Virus record (IMG/VR): IMGVR_UViG_3300020032_000016
Location: 1 to 43,127 of that record
DNA: 43,127 nucleotides
Direction: 5' to 3' (one strand)
Origin: a virus
Shown piece by piece: positions 31,745 to 40,823 of this stretch. Each line of letters opens with the position of its first letter. Position 1 is the first letter of the stretch. A program made the translations under genes and the position numbers. The notes beneath the pieces are model-generated. The model ran no database searches. It was not told the origin of the DNA and was given only the letters and a program-made list of their open reading frames with translations.

Positions 31745-33040
31745 ATGGGTTATTTAGACAAATACGGTGGTAAAGAAGCGTATGCTTCTAGTCAAAGAAA
31801 AAGATATAAAAAAGCTAAGAAAAAAGGCGATAAGGATTTAATGGATAGATTAGAAAGAGATGCGAAACGAGTCGGTTATAGTCTGAGCAGTGGTTCTAGT
31901 AAAAAAAGTTCTAGTAAAAGTAATTCTAGTAAAAGTAGTAGTGATTCAACTTTTGATAGATACGGTGGTAAAGAAGCGTATGTTTCTAGTCAAAGAAAAA
32001 GATACAAAAAAGCTAAGAAAAAAGGCGATAAGGATTTAATAAAAAGATTAGAAGAAGATGCAGCGCGAGTCGGTTATAACCTAACGCATGACTATTTAGC
32101 CCCTTTTGGCGGTAGAGATGCATATATTACAAGTCAACAAAAAAGATATAATCAAGCCGTACAAGAAGGGAATCAAGAATTAATTAATCGACTTTTAGCA
32201 GATGCCGAACGTGTTGGTTATACATTGCAAGAACCAGAAATATTACCACAAATACCAAAGCCAAAAGATGCAAAAACACATACAGTTATACCTCCGCTTT
32301 ACCCGCAATTCCAAGGTATGGAAAATTTTCAATATAAACAACCAAACTACAGCATTACTAGAAATCCTAATGATACTAGTTTTGTTCCTACAGCTCGAGC
32401 TAAAGATAGGTACCTAACAAATCAGATAAATCAATACAATGCAGGAGTACAAGCATATAACACTTTAATGAAACAAGCGCAAAATGCTTATAATGCAGGA
32501 ATACCTTTAAATCCAATTCAGGCAGCTACATTAGGCTTAAAGGAAGGTATGACTGATCCTATAACTAGCTTGAAAAATAAATATTTGCAAGGCGAGGAGT
32601 TAACAGCAGAACAAAAGGCGATTTTAGGAATTGATGAGCCAAGTGCCGAAGAACAATTAAAAAATAGGATTGCTTTGAAAATAATGAACGGAGAACCATT
32701 AAGTATATTTGAGCAAAAATATGCAGGATTATATACTCCACCAAAAACACCTAAGCCTATTAACTACGAAAACAAAGTAGAACAAAGAATATGGCAAAAG
32801 TTTTATAATGGCGAAGAATTAACGCCTGATGAAAGAGAGATTATTGGTTTAAATGTTCAAACTGAAACATCCGATACGGATATCAGACAACAAGCAATTC
32901 AACTTGCACAAAAAGACCTTGACTGGACAACGTTAACTCCTGAAGAAAAACAACAAAGAATTAATGATTATATAAATTTATTAACTGGTGAAACTGGAAC
33001 CAACATAACTGACGAAGAATTACTAGAGTACCTAAAGTAA
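31745..33040 (+). CDS. Internal virion/ejection-type protein 2 with N-terminal repeats
   Basis: This 431-aa protein has three N-terminal repeats starting near residues 4, 73 and 116, each with (F/Y)GG(K/R)(E/D)AY.(S/T)SQ.KRY..A and ending in (E/D)A.RVGY.L. Basic and Ser-rich linkers (SSKKSSSKSN) separate the first two. The rest is helical and Gln-rich. The repeats look like DNA- or polymer-binding units. SD AAAGGAGG. Role inferred from place. Confidence 0.5.
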   Translation: MGYLDKYGGKEAYASSQRKRYKKAKKKGDKDLMDRLERDAKRVGYSLSSGSSKKSSSKSNSSKSSSDSTFDRYGGKEAYVSSQRKRYKKAKKKGDKDLIKRLEEDAARVGYNLTHDYLAPFGGRDAYITSQQKRYNQAVQEGNQELINRLLADAERVGYTLQEPEILPQIPKPKDAKTHTVIPPLYPQFQGMENFQYKQPNYSITRNPNDTSFVPTARAKDRYLTNQINQYNAGVQAYNTLMKQAQNAYNAGIPLNPIQAATLGLKEGMTDPITSLKNKYLQGEELTAEQKAILGIDEPSAEEQLKNRIALKIMNGEPLSIFEQKYAGLYTPPKTPKPINYENKVEQRIWQKFYNGEELTPDEREIIGLNVQTETSDTDIRQQAIQLAQKDLDWTTLTPEEKQQRINDYINLLTGETGTNITDEELLEYLK

Positions 33041-33052
33041 TGGGGTGATTAT

Positions 33053-36000
33053 ATGTCTGTAGAAAAACTGTATATGGCAGTTAAAACAGGCCAAATTAAA
33101 GTAGAAGATTTAAACGAAAAAGGCAAAAAAGCTTTAAGGGAATATATACAGGCAAAAAAATCACCCTTGCCAGATTACAAAGCACAAGAAGATAAAAAAT
33201 GGTACGAAAAAATATTTTCACTTGCTGAACCTACGCCTAAAGGTAAATTTAACTTACCAGAAAGACAAAGAGAAAAAGTATTGCGTGAGCAACCTTATAG
33301 CACTGGTGACGCATTCCTTGGCGGTTTAATGTCAGGTATTATGTTTGGAGCAGGTAGCGACAAGTTAAGGGAAGAAATGCCGGAACATAAAACAGCAGTA
33401 ACAGTTGGAGAATTAGCAGGTTCTTTGGTTCCTTTTGGTGGCGCTTATAAAGTTGCATCTAAATTAACTAAGCCTGCTTTTAAAGTTACATCTAAATTAA
33501 CTAAGCCTATTGTAAGCAAAATAGGGCGTAAAGTTGCATCTAAATTAACTAAGCCTATTGTAAGCAAAATAGGGCGTACTGCGGCAACAGGAGCATTAGC
33601 AGGTGCGCAAGTAGGAGCAGGAAAAGCCGTATTAGAAGGCAAAGACGAAAAAGAAATTGCAAAAGAGGCTTTGCTTTATGCAGGAACGGGTGCTATAGGT
33701 GATGCAGCCTTAGAAGGAGCAATATTACCTATTGCTAAGAAAACAATAGGAAGGCTAATTCAAAAAGGCGTTAAGGCTTATAACTTACAAAACGCAGAAA
33801 GAGAGATAGCCAAAGATATTGGAGTTAACTTTGATAGCCTTAATGCTAAACAAAAAGCTAAAATAAGAGAGATTGCTGAAAGAGCATTAGAAGGACCAAC
33901 AATTTCACAAGAAAGGTTAAATGCCCCACAAAACTTTACTTTTAGAGATTTAACAACAGAAGAGATAGTAAGTAAAGTTGTGCCCAAAAGACCGTTAGCA
34001 TTGCCAGAACCAACACAAAATTTTATTTTAAATGAGATACCTCATAAAGTCCGTAATAAATCATATGGTACATTAAAACGCTCAAAATCTGAATTAGAAA
34101 AAGCTGAGCAAGCACTCAAAGAAGGAATAGAAACTGCTCAAAACTATGTAAAACATCAAGATATATTAGCGGCTTATCCACCAGGAACAACAATTGAAGA
34201 AGCATATGCCGATATTCAAAAAAATACAGGAGTTAATCTATTTGATTTAGTAAGCAATTATGAGAAAGCATTACAAAAATATTCTACACCATTAAGAGAT
34301 TTGCCTAAAATTGGTGCAGAAAAAATACGCTTAGCGCATATTGCAGGAATTAAAGAACCGTCAATATTAACAAAATACGAAAAACCTCTAGAATTTAAAA
34401 AATTAATCCCAAAACCCCTTGAACAATTTAATCCATTAGTTACAAAAGAGCCACAACTTGAACCGTTAAGATTTAAGAAAACCATAGAAGTACCCAGGAC
34501 AACAGCAAAACAAGTAGCAGTAACTAAAGAACCTATAAAAATCGAAAAGATCGAGACTATAAATAAGCCTGGTAAATCAGAAATTAAATTCAAAGGGGAA
34601 TTAAGGGATATAAGCGGATGGGAAGGTTATTCTACTGATGTATATAGAAACTTTAGAAAAGTATTCGGTAAAGGATACGATAAAATTAAAAAGACTATAT
34701 TAGACCCATTTGACAAAGCAAAAGAAGCAAATGTAGATATGCAAAAATACTGGACAGACAAACTTAAAAAAGAAGTAGTAGACAAACTAGGAATTAAAAA
34801 AGGCTCAGAAAAATCTAAATTAGTACAAAGATACGGCGAAGGTAATATGAGCCTTGAAGAATTAAAGAAGCTAAGGCCTGATGATTGGAAAGATATAGTT
34901 GAAGCAGATAAATGGTTTAGAAAAGCATACGATCAATTATTAGATGAAGTAAACGAAATAAGAAAGAAAATATATCCAAACAACCCTGAAAAAATAGTAC
35001 CTAAACGTAAAAACTATTACAGGCACTTTAGAGAAATGTCAGACACAATTGAAGGAGTTAAAAACCTATTTGATACACCGGCAGCAATTGACCCTAGTCT
35101 AGAAGGTATTTCGCCATATACTAAGCCTAAAACAAGATTTGCAAGTTTTATGCAGAAACGAGGTTTAGGACCATATAAAGAAGATGCTGTTGGAGGATTT
35201 TTAAATTATATTCCTGCTGCCAGTTATGCCAAGCATATTGACCCTCATATTGGCGCATTTAGAAACTTGGCAAACGAATTAGCAGAAAGCACAAAAGCTG
35301 GAGAATTGAATAACTTTATCCGATTCTTAAATAATTTCGCTAATGATTTAGCAGGAAAAACTAATCCTGCTGATAGGTTTATACAAGAGGCATTCCCAGA
35401 TATTAAGCTAGGTAAACTTAAAATTGATGGCAGGACCGGATTTAGATTATTAAATAAACTTAATAGTAGAATCAAAGCGAATGTGATCTTAGGTAATGTA
35501 GGATCTGCATTATCTCAGCTAAGTAACATTCCCCAGGGTATCGCATTTGCTAAACAAGACAGTATTCCAGGCTTATACAAAACGTTGAGAACAATAGCAA
35601 CAGATAAAAGCGCCTCTAACATTTCACCATTTTTAAAAGAAAGATTCAGCAGTAAACTATATAGGCAATTTGATAATAAGACTTTAGAAAATGCTAAAAA
35701 CCTTGCTGTAGCATTACTAGAGACTGTTGACCGAATAGGTTCGGAATTCATCTGGAATTCAGCATATCAAAGAGCAGTAAGACAAGGAATAGATAATCCC
35801 ATAAAATATGCTGATGATGTTACTAGAAGATTAGTAGCCGGTAGAGGTATTGGAGAAGTGCCTCTCTTACAAAAGTCAAAAATGACTCAATTGATTATGC
35901 CTTTTACGTTAGAAGTATCTAACCTATGGAAAGTACAAAAAGACTTTTTAAAAGAAAAAGATTTTGGAGCATTAATTACTCTTTATATGGCAGCTTATAT

Positions 36001-36787
36001 GTTTAATAAGGCCATGGAAGCAACAAGGGGTACTGGTGTTGTATTTGACCCTATAGACGCCATAATTGATGCTTTTAGTGATGAAGAAAAAACACCTTTA
36101 GAAAAAGCCGGTAGACTTGCAGGAGAAGTGTTATCAAACGTACCATTAGGGCAAGCAGCAGCAAGTATATATCCGCAATATGGATTTGATTTTTACGGAT
36201 ATAAAATGCCAACTCGAAAAGATTTCTTTGGTGAAGAAGATCCTACTAGATATGGTACCGGTGTACTTGGAGTATTTGGAAAAGGATTGCAGGACCCCGT
36301 TACTAAAATGCTATTGCCATTTGGTGGTTTACAAGTAGGAAAGACATTAAAATCTGCTGATGTAATTAAAAATAAAGGAGCATATACTGACAGAGGAATT
36401 ACAGGAGTATTTAAGCCATTAACTGATGAAAATAAGTTAAAATATCCCATTCAAGTTACACCACGTAATGTATTACAAGGAATGTTATTTGGACCTTCCG
36501 GTTTTAAAGAAACTCAAAATTATTACAATAATGAACGTAGGCCATTAAGCGAAAAACAAACTAAGAAATGGAAAGTATTATCCGACAAAGGCTTAAATAG
36601 TGACTTGTTTTATGAGTTAACAATGAAGAAAAGAGAACTTAATACACTTGAAAAACAGGCAAAAGACATAATTAAAAATAAAAAACTAACTAAAGAAGAA
36701 AAACAAAAGGAACTTGAAAAATTACGAATCAAAAAGTTAAAAATAATTCAGGAATTACGGAAAATTAAACAGCAATCACAAAAATAA
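33053..36787 (+). CDS. Large internal/ejection protein, 1244 aa
   Basis: The longest gene. The N-terminal third has a Gly/Ala-rich, mildly hydrophobic region (about 180-240) behind a near-perfect repeated VASKLTKPIVSKIGR, encoded by a 48-bp duplication near 33480-33577. The rest is long helical regions, charged, ending in a Lys/Glu coiled coil. Podoviruses carry one very large internal protein that forms a channel across the envelope, and this is the likely role. No lysozyme or protease motif is obvious. GTG-free ATG start. Confidence 0.55.
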   Translation: MSVEKLYMAVKTGQIKVEDLNEKGKKALREYIQAKKSPLPDYKAQEDKKWYEKIFSLAEPTPKGKFNLPERQREKVLREQPYSTGDAFLGGLMSGIMFGAGSDKLREEMPEHKTAVTVGELAGSLVPFGGAYKVASKLTKPAFKVTSKLTKPIVSKIGRKVASKLTKPIVSKIGRTAATGALAGAQVGAGKAVLEGKDEKEIAKEALLYAGTGAIGDAALEGAILPIAKKTIGRLIQKGVKAYNLQNAEREIAKDIGVNFDSLNAKQKAKIREIAERALEGPTISQERLNAPQNFTFRDLTTEEIVSKVVPKRPLALPEPTQNFILNEIPHKVRNKSYGTLKRSKSELEKAEQALKEGIETAQNYVKHQDILAAYPPGTTIEEAYADIQKNTGVNLFDLVSNYEKALQKYSTPLRDLPKIGAEKIRLAHIAGIKEPSILTKYEKPLEFKKLIPKPLEQFNPLVTKEPQLEPLRFKKTIEVPRTTAKQVAVTKEPIKIEKIETINKPGKSEIKFKGELRDISGWEGYSTDVYRNFRKVFGKGYDKIKKTILDPFDKAKEANVDMQKYWTDKLKKEVVDKLGIKKGSEKSKLVQRYGEGNMSLEELKKLRPDDWKDIVEADKWFRKAYDQLLDEVNEIRKKIYPNNPEKIVPKRKNYYRHFREMSDTIEGVKNLFDTPAAIDPSLEGISPYTKPKTRFASFMQKRGLGPYKEDAVGGFLNYIPAASYAKHIDPHIGAFRNLANELAESTKAGELNNFIRFLNNFANDLAGKTNPADRFIQEAFPDIKLGKLKIDGRTGFRLLNKLNSRIKANVILGNVGSALSQLSNIPQGIAFAKQDSIPGLYKTLRTIATDKSASNISPFLKERFSSKLYRQFDNKTLENAKNLAVALLETVDRIGSEFIWNSAYQRAVRQGIDNPIKYADDVTRRLVAGRGIGEVPLLQKSKMTQLIMPFTLEVSNLWKVQKDFLKEKDFGALITLYMAAYMFNKAMEATRGTGVVFDPIDAIIDAFSDEEKTPLEKAGRLAGEVLSNVPLGQAAASIYPQYGFDFYGYKMPTRKDFFGEEDPTRYGTGVLGVFGKGLQDPVTKMLLPFGGLQVGKTLKSADVIKNKGAYTDRGITGVFKPLTDENKLKYPIQVTPRNVLQGMLFGPSGFKETQNYYNNERRPLSEKQTKKWKVLSDKGLNSDLFYELTMKKRELNTLEKQAKDIIKNKKLTKEEKQKELEKLRIKKLKIIQELRKIKQQSQK

Positions 36788-36810
36788 AGGGGCTTAATAA
36801 GCCCCTTTAT
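36784..36810. terminator. Bidirectional terminator
   Basis: ATAAAGGGGCTTA and its near-exact reverse complement (centre near 36797) form a hairpin with A- and T-tracts on opposite sides. It serves the late operon from the left and the leftward moron gene from the right. Confidence 0.75.
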
Positions 36811-37004
36811 CACATGTAATCAATAAAATCACTTCTAATATTACTGTTGTTGTCGTCATCATCAGGGTTGGCAGGGTACGGAGTTTTGAAGATTTGATAT
36901 AAAGCTTTTGGCAAGTCATAGAATATAGTTTTAATACCAAAGATAATGTATATTACACCAATTGTGTATATTATAATATTCATCAATATTTCTAACATGT
37001 TCAT
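36810..37004 (-). CDS. Leftward small membrane protein (moron-like)
   Basis: This 64-aa protein begins MNMLEILMNIIIYTIGVIYI, a transmembrane helix (about 5-25), then a short loop and an acidic tail (PDDDDNNSN). It is the only leftward gene inside the late region and has its own promoter (37025-37054) and terminator (36784-36810). This is the pattern of a prophage moron, expressed in lysogeny; superinfection exclusion is a common role (inference). ATG 37004 follows GAAAGGA. Confidence 0.6.
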   Translation of the reverse strand: MNMLEILMNIIIYTIGVIYIIFGIKTIFYDLPKALYQIFKTPYPANPDDDDNNSNIRSDFIDYM

Positions 37005-37024
37005 TATCCTTTCTTTTTCTTTTA

Positions 37025-37054
37025 ACAATAACCAATTACTGCCTGTCCTGTCAA
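37025..37054 (-). promoter_or_regulatory. Promoter of the leftward membrane gene
   Basis: TTGACA (plus 37049-37054) and TATTGT (37025-37030) with 18-bp spacing. The -35 box is perfect. Confidence 0.55.
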
Positions 37055-37072
37055 TAGAAAGGAAGTGGATTA

Positions 37073-37276
37073 ATGTATGAAGAAATAATTAAACTTGCTT
37101 CTAATCAAGGTATATGGGCTTTGTTGTTTGTTTTTCTTTTACTTTATGTATTGCGTGAAACATCTAGAAGAGAAAAGAATTACCAGGCTATAATAAATAA
37201 ACTTAGCGATAAATTAGATATAGTAGAATTTATTAAAAAAGACGTAGAAGAAATAAAAGACTGGATAAGTAGGTGA
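37073..37276 (+). CDS. BhlA/UviB-type holin-like protein
   Basis: This 67-aa protein begins MYEEIIKLASNQGIWALLFV, has one hydrophobic helix (about 13-30), the RETSRREKNYQ turn and a C-terminal amphipathic helix ending DWISR. This matches the BhlA/UviB family that makes membrane pores for endolysin or bacteriocin release. SD GGAAG. It starts the lysis cassette. Confidence 0.8.
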   Translation: MYEEIIKLASNQGIWALLFVFLLLYVLRETSRREKNYQAIINKLSDKLDIVEFIKKDVEEIKDWISR

Positions 37277-37280
37277 GAGC

Positions 37281-37482
37281 ATGAAAGTAGAAGCGAAGCC
37301 TCAAGATGCAAAGCTTTTGTATTTTGAAAAACCTACAGACTTAAAGAGTATCAAGTCCGGCATTGTAATAAATGGCGGATTTTTTATGGAAATAAAACAG
37401 TATCTTTAGTAATAATCACTGGATTATGGGTGTATTAGCTACCAGTCTGATTACCTTAGCTACTTTAATGCTAAAGGGGTGA
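37281..37482 (+). pseudogene. Degenerate membrane (holin-like) gene
   Basis: ATG 37281 encodes MKVEAKPQDAKLLYFEKPTD, then stops at 37409 after 42 aa. Membrane-protein sequence continues in other frames: GNKTVSLVIITGLW and WIMGVLATSLITLATLMLKG, ending with TGA at 37480. Two frameshifts separate the parts. An intact ancestor would be a 65-70-aa one- or two-helix holin-like protein. Confidence 0.5.
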
Positions 37483-37486
37483 TTGA

Positions 37487-38764
37487 GTGAGGTTATGCGT
37501 ATATGATACCCCTATACCTGATATGGAAGGTGTTACAAAGGTAGGAGACCATTCTATAGATAAGGGTATCCACGGCTATGTTGTCAATTACATAGCACGT
37601 CAGAAACATAAGGGAGAGCAGTTCGCTTATTCTGACTATAACAGCGGTGGTTTTGAAGCCTGTCTAGAATGGTGTATTGAAAATAATATAGACGTACTCA
37701 ATATAAGCAAAAATATGTTTAAGGTTAAAAGTAGAGATGAAGCACTACAAAAAGCACTAGACAAAGGAATTATCATAGTAGCAGCAGCAGGGAATAACAG
37801 TCAAGAAGATGTTGTATGGCCGGCAGAGGATGAAAGGGTAATAGCAGTAGGAGCATATAATCCTGAAACAAACGAAATAGCAGGCTATTCAAACTATGGA
37901 AAAGAGATAATTACCGTAGCAAAAGGTGAATGGTCTATCTCTACTGTAAGTGGTACTCCTTATCATGGTTACGGAACTAGTTACGCCAGTCCTGTTATAG
38001 CAGGATACTTGACTGAATGGAAAAGGATAACCGGTGGAACAAGAGAAGAAGCAGTCGAATTTATCAAACGCAACTGTAAAGATATAATGCTACCGGGAAA
38101 GGACAAATACAGTGGTTACGGCCTTTTTCAGTGGAAAGGGGTTGATGTTTTGAATAGACCTGAAAAGATTATTATTCACCATTCATTCACCGAAGATACT
38201 TTACTCAAAGACTACAACGCAATTAAGCGATATCATACAGAAGTAAAGGGTTGGAGCGATATAGGTTATCACTGGGTACTAGAAAATGTTGCAGGTAGGT
38301 TGCACTGGATACCCGGCAGAGATGAGAAAAGAGAAGGAGCACACACTATAGGAATGAATGATAAATCTATTGGTATTTGTGTTGTAGGTAACTTCGATAA
38401 AGAAGTGCCTTCTGATGAAATATATAAAGAAGTAGCAAAGAAGTGTAAAAAATTAATGCAGAAATACAACCTTTCAGTAGATGATATAGAACCGCATAGA
38501 AAGTATGCTGGTTATAAAACTTGTCCGGGTAAAAACTTCGATATAGACAAGGTAAAAGAATATATACAGTATAAAACAATCAAAACTGATGTTGCTCCTT
38601 TCATCAAAGATGGACGCACCTTTTTACCAGTGCGTTTTTTTATTGAAGCTTTCGGCGGAAGGGTAGATTGGAAAAGTGATACGCAGGAAGTAATTTGTTA
38701 CCTAAGCGGTAAGAAAGTAACTATGCAAATTGGAAGTAAGGAAATAAGAATCGAGGAGGTCTAA
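37487..38764 (+). CDS. Endolysin: subtilisin-like protease + amidase + copper-amine-oxidase-like domain
   Basis: This 425-aa protein has three parts. Residues 1-215 are subtilase-like: D7, H29 in GIHGYVVN, AAAGNNS near 100-105 and S165 in GTSYASPVIAG. Residues about 220-365 are an amidase_2 (N-acetylmuramoyl-L-alanine amidase): IIIHHS, GWSDIGYHW, IEPHRKYAGYKTCPG with H337 and C346. Residues about 370-425 form a copper-amine-oxidase-like N-domain (FIKDGRTFLPVRFFIEAFGG), seen in clostridial cell-surface proteins. The amidase cuts peptidoglycan; the role of the protease is unclear. GTG start after GGGGTGA. Confidence 0.85.
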   Translation: MRLCVYDTPIPDMEGVTKVGDHSIDKGIHGYVVNYIARQKHKGEQFAYSDYNSGGFEACLEWCIENNIDVLNISKNMFKVKSRDEALQKALDKGIIIVAAAGNNSQEDVVWPAEDERVIAVGAYNPETNEIAGYSNYGKEIITVAKGEWSISTVSGTPYHGYGTSYASPVIAGYLTEWKRITGGTREEAVEFIKRNCKDIMLPGKDKYSGYGLFQWKGVDVLNRPEKIIIHHSFTEDTLLKDYNAIKRYHTEVKGWSDIGYHWVLENVAGRLHWIPGRDEKREGAHTIGMNDKSIGICVVGNFDKEVPSDEIYKEVAKKCKKLMQKYNLSVDDIEPHRKYAGYKTCPGKNFDIDKVKEYIQYKTIKTDVAPFIKDGRTFLPVRFFIEAFGGRVDWKSDTQEVICYLSGKKVTMQIGSKEIRIEEV

Positions 38765-38767
38765 AAC

Positions 38768-39103
38768 ATGCTTGACGGACTTGCTGCAACCTTAGTTACG
38801 CTTTTTATTTTAGCGGGAGTAGCTGAAATCCTTGTTGAAGTAATAAAAGGCTGGCTGGGAAAGTTGAAGCCTCTGACAAAAGAGGTTAAGACATACATCG
38901 CCCTGGTTGTTTCTATCACTATCGGTGTTTTGTATGCAGTGCAAACAGGTACCAGCTTATTAATATTACTAGGTTTTTCTGTGAAATGGCCAATAGTTGA
39001 TATTATTATGACCGGTTTGTTTGTAGCAGCTGGAAGTAAGACTATTTATAAATTATTTGATTTGTTAACTGGATGGAAAGATTTGATAGATAAACGGACA
39101 TAA
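38768..39103 (+). CDS. Three-helix membrane protein, probable holin
   Basis: This 111-aa protein has hydrophobic helices near 5-27, 44-62 and 65-90, with KPLTKEVKTYIALVVSITIG and DIIMTGLFVAAGSKTIYKLF. It directly follows the endolysin and ends in a basic tail. It fits class I holins. Together with the UviB-like protein it would form the lysis pore. SD GGAGG. Confidence 0.7.
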   Translation: MLDGLAATLVTLFILAGVAEILVEVIKGWLGKLKPLTKEVKTYIALVVSITIGVLYAVQTGTSLLILLGFSVKWPIVDIIMTGLFVAAGSKTIYKLFDLLTGWKDLIDKRT

Positions 39104-39512
39104 TAAAAATACAAATACCCGATACACTTTTAAAGCACTCTGGTTATTATATTGAAAAAAAGTAGTAAAAGGCATAAAGATAATAAGATACCCACAAAAA
39201 ATCAGGTTGGACGTGAAATACCAGGATATTCTCTGAATAAAAAAGGATAAAAGTTTTATAAATCAATTACGAACAGCCAAATTACCGGTCATGAAATGGT
39301 TGCTTAATGATACAAATGCTCTTCGAAAACTAAAGATATTAATCTTAACCGACCCTTAAGTTTTTCTAATCAGGCTACCTTAGGTGGTGTCAAGGGTGCG
39401 AAGCAGGCGTTAGCTCTTGCTCTTGACACCATAAGAAATAAGGCAAAAATAAAAAGCCCTCACCGGGCTTAAAATATTTTTTTATATAAATTTATTCTAA
39501 TTTGATTTAAAA
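39104..39512. other. 400-bp intergenic region with inverted repeat and terminator
   Basis: No coding frame is convincing. GGTGTCAAG (39386-39394) and CTTGACACC (39422-39430) form a perfect 9-bp inverted repeat around GC-richer sequence unlike the rest, possibly an IS or MITE remnant or an attachment-type site. AAGCCC/GGGCTT (39454-39470) with a U-tract on the minus strand terminates the accessory operon. Between 39104 and 39380 the sequence looks like degraded coding DNA. Confidence 0.45.
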
Positions 39513-39929
39513 TTATATATTTCTTATCATTTCTTCTCTATAATAAGCATAATCTGCTAATTCATTATAATTATACTCTGGATCATCATCCCACGCTCTT
39601 TTGTACCTGGGATTTTCATAACTACTATCATCATCTAAAATGCTGACAGCAAAACATTCCCAGCGAGGCAACCCTCGTCCACCGCAATATTTAATTGTTA
39701 CTATATCACCTATGCTAGCATGATAAATTGTAGTTGCGCTATGGTTAGCTTTAACAGTTAATTTAGGTTTTGAAAAGGTATCTTTTTCATGATTATATTT
39801 TCTTACATATACTTCACAATACAGTGGTTGTGGTGGCGTTATAGTTAGCCTCGCTTGCTCGCCAAAATATTTTTTGTCCAAATCAATCAAAAATTTTTCT
39901 TGTAATTCTTTCATTCTTTCTTTTTTCAT
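39513..39929 (-). CDS. Hypothetical accessory protein
   Basis: This 138-aa protein begins MKKERMKELQEKFLIDLDKK, has a beta-rich middle (YCEVYVRKY, HASIGDIVTIKYCGGRG) and a very acidic Tyr-rich tail (DDDPEYNYNELADYAYYREE). Such an acidic tail can mimic DNA. SD GGAGG. It is the last gene of the accessory operon, followed by a terminator. No family is recognised. Confidence 0.5.
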   Translation of the reverse strand: MKKERMKELQEKFLIDLDKKYFGEQARLTITPPQPLYCEVYVRKYNHEKDTFSKPKLTVKANHSATTIYHASIGDIVTIKYCGGRGLPRWECFAVSILDDDSSYENPRYKRAWDDDPEYNYNELADYAYYREEMIRNI

Positions 39930-40014
39930 TTTAAATCCTCCTTAAAATATTTTTTTATTTGCCGAGCTAGGAACCCGGCGAGGTTAGAATATTGGAATAT
40001 ATTCTCCATCCTCG
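39930..40014 (-). repeat. Copy A of an 80-bp duplicated intergenic cassette
   Basis: About 80 bp here match 41159-41242 with few changes. Reading leftward: the gene end ...EDGEYIP.F, stop, hairpin (near GCCGGG/CCCGGC), A/T-rich stretch, AAGGAGG SD for the next gene. In copy A the gene end is an orphan (EDGEYIPIF without its gene), so this is a cassette left by gene loss or exchange. The other frame also encodes a similar short peptide in both copies (LAGFLARQIKK). Confidence 0.7.
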
Positions 40015-40035
40015 CAGCAGGGATAAAGCCCTGCT

Positions 40036-40230
40036 TTAAAAATTATAACCAAATTTTTGGTTGAATTCGTTAATATCAAAGTTGGTAGGAAGAAGACTGT
40101 TGACTTCTGCAAGATTTTCACTGTCATTTTCTGTTGTGTTATCGGGATCAACAAATATAAATTTATCTTGATCCCATTCTGTCTCTGGTAATTCTTCAAG
40201 AAGTGAATTAATTTGATTATATAATGTCAT
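40036..40230 (-). CDS. Small acidic accessory protein
   Basis: This 64-aa protein begins MTLYNQINSLLEELPETEWD and is rich in Asp, Glu and Asn (FIFVDPDNTTENDSEN). ATG 40230 follows AAGGAGGG; the longer upstream frame lacks an SD. Acidic mini-proteins of this kind occur among anti-restriction and anti-CRISPR genes, but this is only a suggestion. Confidence 0.5.
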   Translation of the reverse strand: MTLYNQINSLLEELPETEWDQDKFIFVDPDNTTENDSENLAEVNSLLPTNFDINEFNQKFGYNF

Positions 40231-40317
40231 TTTATCCCTCCTTTCTTGTCTTTTTCCTTCTTCCTTCCTCCTCACCTATTGAAGATGAAGAGGAAGCAGG
40301 AAGGAAACTCCTGCTTG

Positions 40318-40500
40318 TTATTCGACTGTAATTTTAAAAAATTCGGGTTTGTAAATATTCTGCATTGTATTTGCGAATACATTTGCATTACTTTGGCTTC
40401 TAATAGTTCCTAATAATGTTTTGTCTCCTTTTCTACAAGTTAAACTTGCATTTTCTTTTATGCATTCGGCAAATACTTTATAATTGATTTTTTTTGGCAT
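40318..40500 (-). CDS. Small basic accessory protein
   Basis: This 60-aa protein begins MPKKINYKVFAECIKENASL and is compact, with a CRKGDKTLLGTIRSQ segment. GGAGGT SD. No family is recognised. It is part of a run of five or six small genes, each with its own SD. Confidence 0.45.
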   Translation of the reverse strand: MPKKINYKVFAECIKENASLTCRKGDKTLLGTIRSQSNANVFANTMQNIYKPEFFKITVE

Positions 40501-40520
40501 GTGATAACCTCCTATTAAAT

Positions 40521-40823
40521 TTAAATTATTTCTCGCAAAATAGAATTTAAATCACTTTTTAAGTTATATAAAACTCTATCAAGTTTATTGTCTAGCTGTT
40601 TTTTAGTCAATTTATTATAATCAAGTTCGGTTGCTAGTTTGTATTCTTTTAGAGTATAATAATTTTCTGGATCAAATAAATAAGGATTAATGTTATAAAT
40701 ATTGTTGTAAATAAAATCTTTAAGTTGGTTAACTTTAGTTTTATGCATTGCTTTTATTCTTGTGGTTTTAGGAAATTTTTTCAGTTTGTTAATTGCTATT
40801 TGAATTTCGTTATAGTCGTACAT
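40521..40823 (-). CDS. Small Asn/Tyr-rich accessory protein
   Basis: This 100-aa, helical protein begins MYDYNEIQIAINKLKKFPKT and has the Asn/Tyr-rich IYNNIYNINPYLFDPENYY region typical of AT-rich codon drift. SD AAAGGAGGG. Function unknown. Confidence 0.45.
   Translation of the reverse strand: MYDYNEIQIAINKLKKFPKTTRIKAMHKTKVNQLKDFIYNNIYNINPYLFDPENYYTLKEYKLATELDYNKLTKKQLDNKLDRVLYNLKSDLNSILREII

Noticed and set aside
39260-39360. Short frame of 22 aa in the intergenic region
   Set aside because: No SD, no similarity and degraded surroundings.
39984-40199. 71-aa leftward frame
   Set aside because: It overlaps the better supported gene at 40036-40230 in another frame. Only its last residues (EDGEYIPIF) are meaningful, as part of the duplicated cassette.
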